A DNA stretch of 64,000 bases. Origin: an uncultured Bacteroidales bacterium. Its GTDB lineage: Bacteria; Bacteroidota; Bacteroidia; Bacteroidales; F082. Numbering within the stretch: the first letter of the stretch is position 1; each line of letters opens with the position of its first letter. The notes beneath the pieces were generated by a model. The model ran no database searches. It was not told where the DNA came from and saw only the letters and a list, made by a program, of their open reading frames with translations. A program made the translations under genes and the position numbers. The stretch covers positions 62,001-126,000 of the forward strand of contig ONFF01000002.1 in the NCBI GenBank assembly GCA_900317055.1, given 5' to 3'. Positions 61,270-64,000 of the stretch are shown here, piece by piece.

Positions 61270-62409
61270 TTAATCTATTATGAATTTCTTGGCGTTTTCC
61301 GGAGTGTAGTTAAAAGACATTTGTCTCGTGTTTTTCTTTATTTGTTCAGCCAAAACACAATCGTCTTTCATTTGCTTAATAAAACAAGCCATAGCGTCAA
61401 TTTCATTTTTATTAAAGCATTTTCCCAAATTATTGTCGCTGACCATCCTACCTAATTCCGATTGGGGGTCAGCCAAACAAAGAAGAATTGATCCGACTGA
61501 CATGTATGCGTTCACCTTACTTGGAATGGACAATCCCGTTTGTTCACTTGCAGTTGTAACAATACCGATATCAGCAGCACCCATTGAATATGGAAGGACA
61601 TCCTTGTCCTGATAGGGCAGAACAATACAGTTTTGTAGTTGATAGTCCTTGATCTTTTTCTCAACAATTTTTTTCTTTCCTCCTTCCCCAATAAACAAAA
61701 ACCGAATATCATCTTCGTTTATCAACTCTTTAGCCACATCCACCATCACATCTATATCGTGGGTCATGCCCATATTGCCAGAATAAAGAACTATGAATTT
61801 GCCGTCTAAGTTGTGTTGTTTCAAGAAAGGATTATCCTCCTTCTTCACGGGTACCATCCTCTCGTTGTGCGACCAATTATAAACAACAGAAATGTTTGAT
61901 TCATCAACATATTTTGCAACTTCTTTTTTCATGTCTTCACTAATTGTAAAGACTCTTTTGGCTTTAGCATATATTTTTTTGTTTCGCTTAACCCACTTTT
62001 TTGCAATGAATGAACTTTCAGAGATGACATGCTGGTTAATAAGCGTGTCGGGATAGATGTCGTAAATAAGAATATAATAGGGTTTTCTTGTAAACAGAGG
62101 AACAAATGTGTTAAACGGAGGATTGGTAATGAGGAACAGTTCCGTACCCTTCCCCCTAAACCAGCAAACCAACAACAAATGCAAATATGCCACAGTCCAT
62201 GTAAAGAATCTTTGGATGAAACCTTTGTTATTGTATTTGATTGTTTTGATAACCTTAACCCCATTGTTGGGCACGGATGGTCTTATATTAATGGTACCAA
62301 CAAATAATTCGACCTTTTCGTACTTTCCCGTTTGCTCGTATGCATTGACAATGTCGACCGTCAAACTGCCCGAACTTTGGTTGGCAAATAATATTTTCCT
62401 TCCCATCAC
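61270..62409 (-). CDS. Family 4 glycosyltransferase
   Basis: A 379-residue GT-B protein: ILFANQSSGSLTVDIVNAYE (acceptor side), FIVLYSGNMGMTHDIDVMVD at the domain linker, RFLFIGEGGKKK, and the donor-binding VTTASEQTGLSIPSKVNAYM, close to the GT4 E-x7-E pattern. Resembles WcaI/WbuB-like transferases. It likely adds one sugar to the capsule repeat unit. Genes on either side are 2 bp away. Confidence 0.85.
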   Translation of the reverse strand: MMGRKILFANQSSGSLTVDIVNAYEQTGKYEKVELFVGTINIRPSVPNNGVKVIKTIKYNNKGFIQRFFTWTVAYLHLLLVCWFRGKGTELFLITNPPFNTFVPLFTRKPYYILIYDIYPDTLINQHVISESSFIAKKWVKRNKKIYAKAKRVFTISEDMKKEVAKYVDESNISVVYNWSHNERMVPVKKEDNPFLKQHNLDGKFIVLYSGNMGMTHDIDVMVDVAKELINEDDIRFLFIGEGGKKKIVEKKIKDYQLQNCIVLPYQDKDVLPYSMGAADIGIVTTASEQTGLSIPSKVNAYMSVGSILLCLADPQSELGRMVSDNNLGKCFNKNEIDAMACFIKQMKDDCVLAEQIKKNTRQMSFNYTPENAKKFIID

Positions 62410-62411
62410 TT

Positions 62412-63530
62412 TTATTTAATTAGAGAATCACACAATTCCAACACACCTTGCGCTCTATCCTCAGAAGTGCCAAATTGTTTCAATTGTTCCACCCCCTTTT
62501 TCACTAAAGAGTCTTGCAAATCCTTATCATCAATCAAGGTAACGAGTTTATCTGCAATATCATTGGCATCCACAGGATTGAAGTACACCGCCGCGTCTTT
62601 GCAAACACAATGGGCAAAACCCATGTCGGAAGTGATAATGGGTTTTTGCATAATCATAGCTTCGGCATAGGATGCGGAGAAGCATTCCAACAATGTGGGC
62701 AAAAACATAATATCGCACTCCTTATAGAGTGAAGGTCCTTCCTTTGAAGGCACAAAACCCATGTTGACGATACGGTCCTTATAACTGGCTGGGAATAGTT
62801 GGTCGTAATAGTTTTGAGGTAGCGTAACCACAAACCGAATATCCTTGCGACCTTTAGCTTCTAAGCAGTCAACCACTTTCTTGATAATACCGAGGTTTTT
62901 ATGTGGATAATAGGCCGAAATAGTCAAGCATCGAACCTCACCTTCTTTTCGTTCGGGTAATTTGTTGGGAAACTCTTCGATGTTTCGGTAGGCGACACTA
63001 AAAGTGTTAGGCACCGTGAAGACTTCCTTGCGGTCAAGGTATTCTCTTAATCGCTCATTGACATCATCCGTCTGGACAAAGAAAGCCGTGCCTTCCCTAC
63101 GGAAATAAAAGCGATGGAAGGTGCGGCGTAAGAACCAACGCGTCTTAGCGGCGGTGCCAATTGAATCAAAATACGGAGATTCTCTATAAATGTGATGCGG
63201 CAGGTTGAAGCCCATCAAGCATGGAGCCTTGGATTTCCAATACATGGGACCCGAGGTGCAAAGGACAACATCAGGTTTCAGCTCGCGCTCAAGGCGATTG
63301 AAATATCCTCGATTGAGAAATAAGTTTACTGTACGATTACCCACTTTATATGGTAAATCATACAGGTGCATGTTATCGGGAAAAACAATTCCCTGCAATT
63401 GTTCCTTAACTTCCTTGCTGAGGACAATATGGTACTCGTTTTCGTTGAACTTCACAAGTTCGCGGATAATGGATACCACACCTTGCAAAGAGCCGCCCTT
63501 GAACTGAACGGCCATAATGAGAAGTTTCAT
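62412..63530 (-). CDS. Family 4 glycosyltransferase
   Basis: A 372-residue GT-B protein: MAVQFKGGSLQGVVSIIREL at the start, CLTISAYYPHKNLGIIKKVV at the linker between domains, and donor-site LPTLLECFSASYAEAMIMQK, in which the E-x7-E pair is recognisable, followed by PIITSDMGFAHCVCKDAAVY. It probably transfers a sugar to the growing polysaccharide unit. Closely linked (2 bp) to genes on both sides. Confidence 0.85.
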   Translation of the reverse strand: MKLLIMAVQFKGGSLQGVVSIIRELVKFNENEYHIVLSKEVKEQLQGIVFPDNMHLYDLPYKVGNRTVNLFLNRGYFNRLERELKPDVVLCTSGPMYWKSKAPCLMGFNLPHHIYRESPYFDSIGTAAKTRWFLRRTFHRFYFRREGTAFFVQTDDVNERLREYLDRKEVFTVPNTFSVAYRNIEEFPNKLPERKEGEVRCLTISAYYPHKNLGIIKKVVDCLEAKGRKDIRFVVTLPQNYYDQLFPASYKDRIVNMGFVPSKEGPSLYKECDIMFLPTLLECFSASYAEAMIMQKPIITSDMGFAHCVCKDAAVYFNPVDANDIADKLVTLIDDKDLQDSLVKKGVEQLKQFGTSEDRAQGVLELCDSLIK

Positions 63531-63532
63531 TA

Positions 63533-64000
63533 TTATTGATGTTGTTTTGTAATAAACTGATAGAAATTATCCACAATCTTATCAACTTCGAACGCTTTGA
63601 TAGATGCTTTGGCTTTCGCTCCCATTTCTTCTCGTTTCTCGGCATTATCCATCAACTCCTTGAGACGGGTCTTAAACAATTCATCATCAAAAACAGGAAC
63701 AAGGTATCCATTTACCCCGTCTTCAATCATATCCGAAGGTCCCGCCACGCAGTCATATGAAATCACAGGCAAGCCGGACGACATAGCTTCACCCACCACA
63801 TTAGGGAAGCCCTCGCTGCTTGAGGTAAATGCAAAAATGCTGCTGCGGAGTAAATAACGCTCCACTTCTTTTTGCGTACCTGCCAACTCAATATTTTCAG
63901 GATTTCCCATCTCCGTCAATTGAGACTTCAATTTTGCCATATTGTTCTGGTTCTGCGCATCGCCTCCCACAATGACAAGCTTCCAATCGGGTCTGTTCAG
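63533..64000 (-). CDS. Family 4 glycosyltransferase, C-terminal part (cut by window end)
   Basis: The frame is open to the end of the window (LNRPDWKLVIVGGDAQ upstream of the first in-frame GTG at 63970), so this is the C-terminal 155 residues of a longer protein. Visible are the GT4 donor-site FTSSSEGFPNVVGEAMSSGL (E-x7-E) and PVISYDCVAGPSDMIEDGVN. It is the most upstream gene of the capsule operon within the window, 2 bp before the next glycosyltransferase. Confidence 0.85.
   Translation of the reverse strand: MNRPDWKLVIVGGDAQNQNNMAKLKSQLTEMGNPENIELAGTQKEVERYLLRSSIFAFTSSSEGFPNVVGEAMSSGLPVISYDCVAGPSDMIEDGVNGYLVPVFDDELFKTRLKELMDNAEKREEMGAKAKASIKAFEVDKIVDNFYQFITKQHQ

Overview
The window looks like a chromosomal segment of an uncultured Bacteroidales bacterium (Bacteroidota). 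Support: repeated Bacteroidetes-type -7 boxes (TAnnTTTG) in front of genes, a type IX secretion C-terminal sorting domain, lipoproteins with Bacteroidetes-like lipoboxes, a TraR/DksA-lspA pair, a two-subunit methylmalonyl-CoA mutase, and a Wza/Wzc/CpsB polysaccharide export set. No rRNA, tRNA, integrase or transposase gene was recognised.

Layout. (1) 0-17.6 kb is mostly housekeeping: the start of an adenine deaminase, an RlmI-type rRNA methyltransferase, two small lipoproteins, a secreted endonuclease/exonuclease/phosphatase protein, a 2049-residue alpha-2-macroglobulin-like lipoprotein/periplasmic protein, a shortened polyprenyl synthetase, a HipBA-like pair, ileS, a DksA-like protein and lspA. 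Palindromic repeats sit between these genes and, unusually, in frame inside two of them. (2) 17.6-29.7 kb, minus strand: two glycosyltransferases, a CotH-kinase-family protein, mutA-mutB, and wza-wzc-cpsB. (3) 29.7-56.9 kb is an AT-richer accessory island. Single genes or short operons (AAA ATPase; ParE-type toxin-antitoxin; winged-helix remnant; AlbA_2 protein; three-gene ATPase/HNH/STAND operon; HEPN Abi_C protein with membrane proteins; radical-SAM RiPP operon; HEPN Abi_2 protein; four-gene nuclease/beta-propeller operon) are separated by composite spacers built from the same few repeats and from 3' stumps of capsule genes (ATP-grasp x4, sugar transferase x2, short-chain dehydrogenase, serine-acetyltransferase-like). 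(4) 56.9-64 kb, minus strand: an intact capsule/exopolysaccharide operon (ATP-grasp, GNAT, phosphoglycosyltransferase, sugar-transfer ATP-grasp, deacetylase-like, three GT4 glycosyltransferases, the last cut by the window end).

How it fits together. The capsule biosynthesis genes (57-64 kb) and the export machinery (25.5-29.6 kb) appear to be two parts of one surface polysaccharide locus that has been split by about 27 kb of mostly defence-like cargo. The stumps and repeats suggest repeated cassette exchange by homologous recombination in the capsule locus. The candidates most worth following are the Septu-like ATPase + HNH nuclease operon carrying an added STAND NTPase (36.8-43.6 kb), the PD-(D/E)XK nuclease / helical / beta-propeller / small-protein operon (51.4-56.4 kb), and a compact radical-SAM RiPP locus with a 40-residue Cys/Pro-rich precursor absent from ordinary gene calls (46.0-49.1 kb). 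All functional statements are from reading the sequence; no database search was run.
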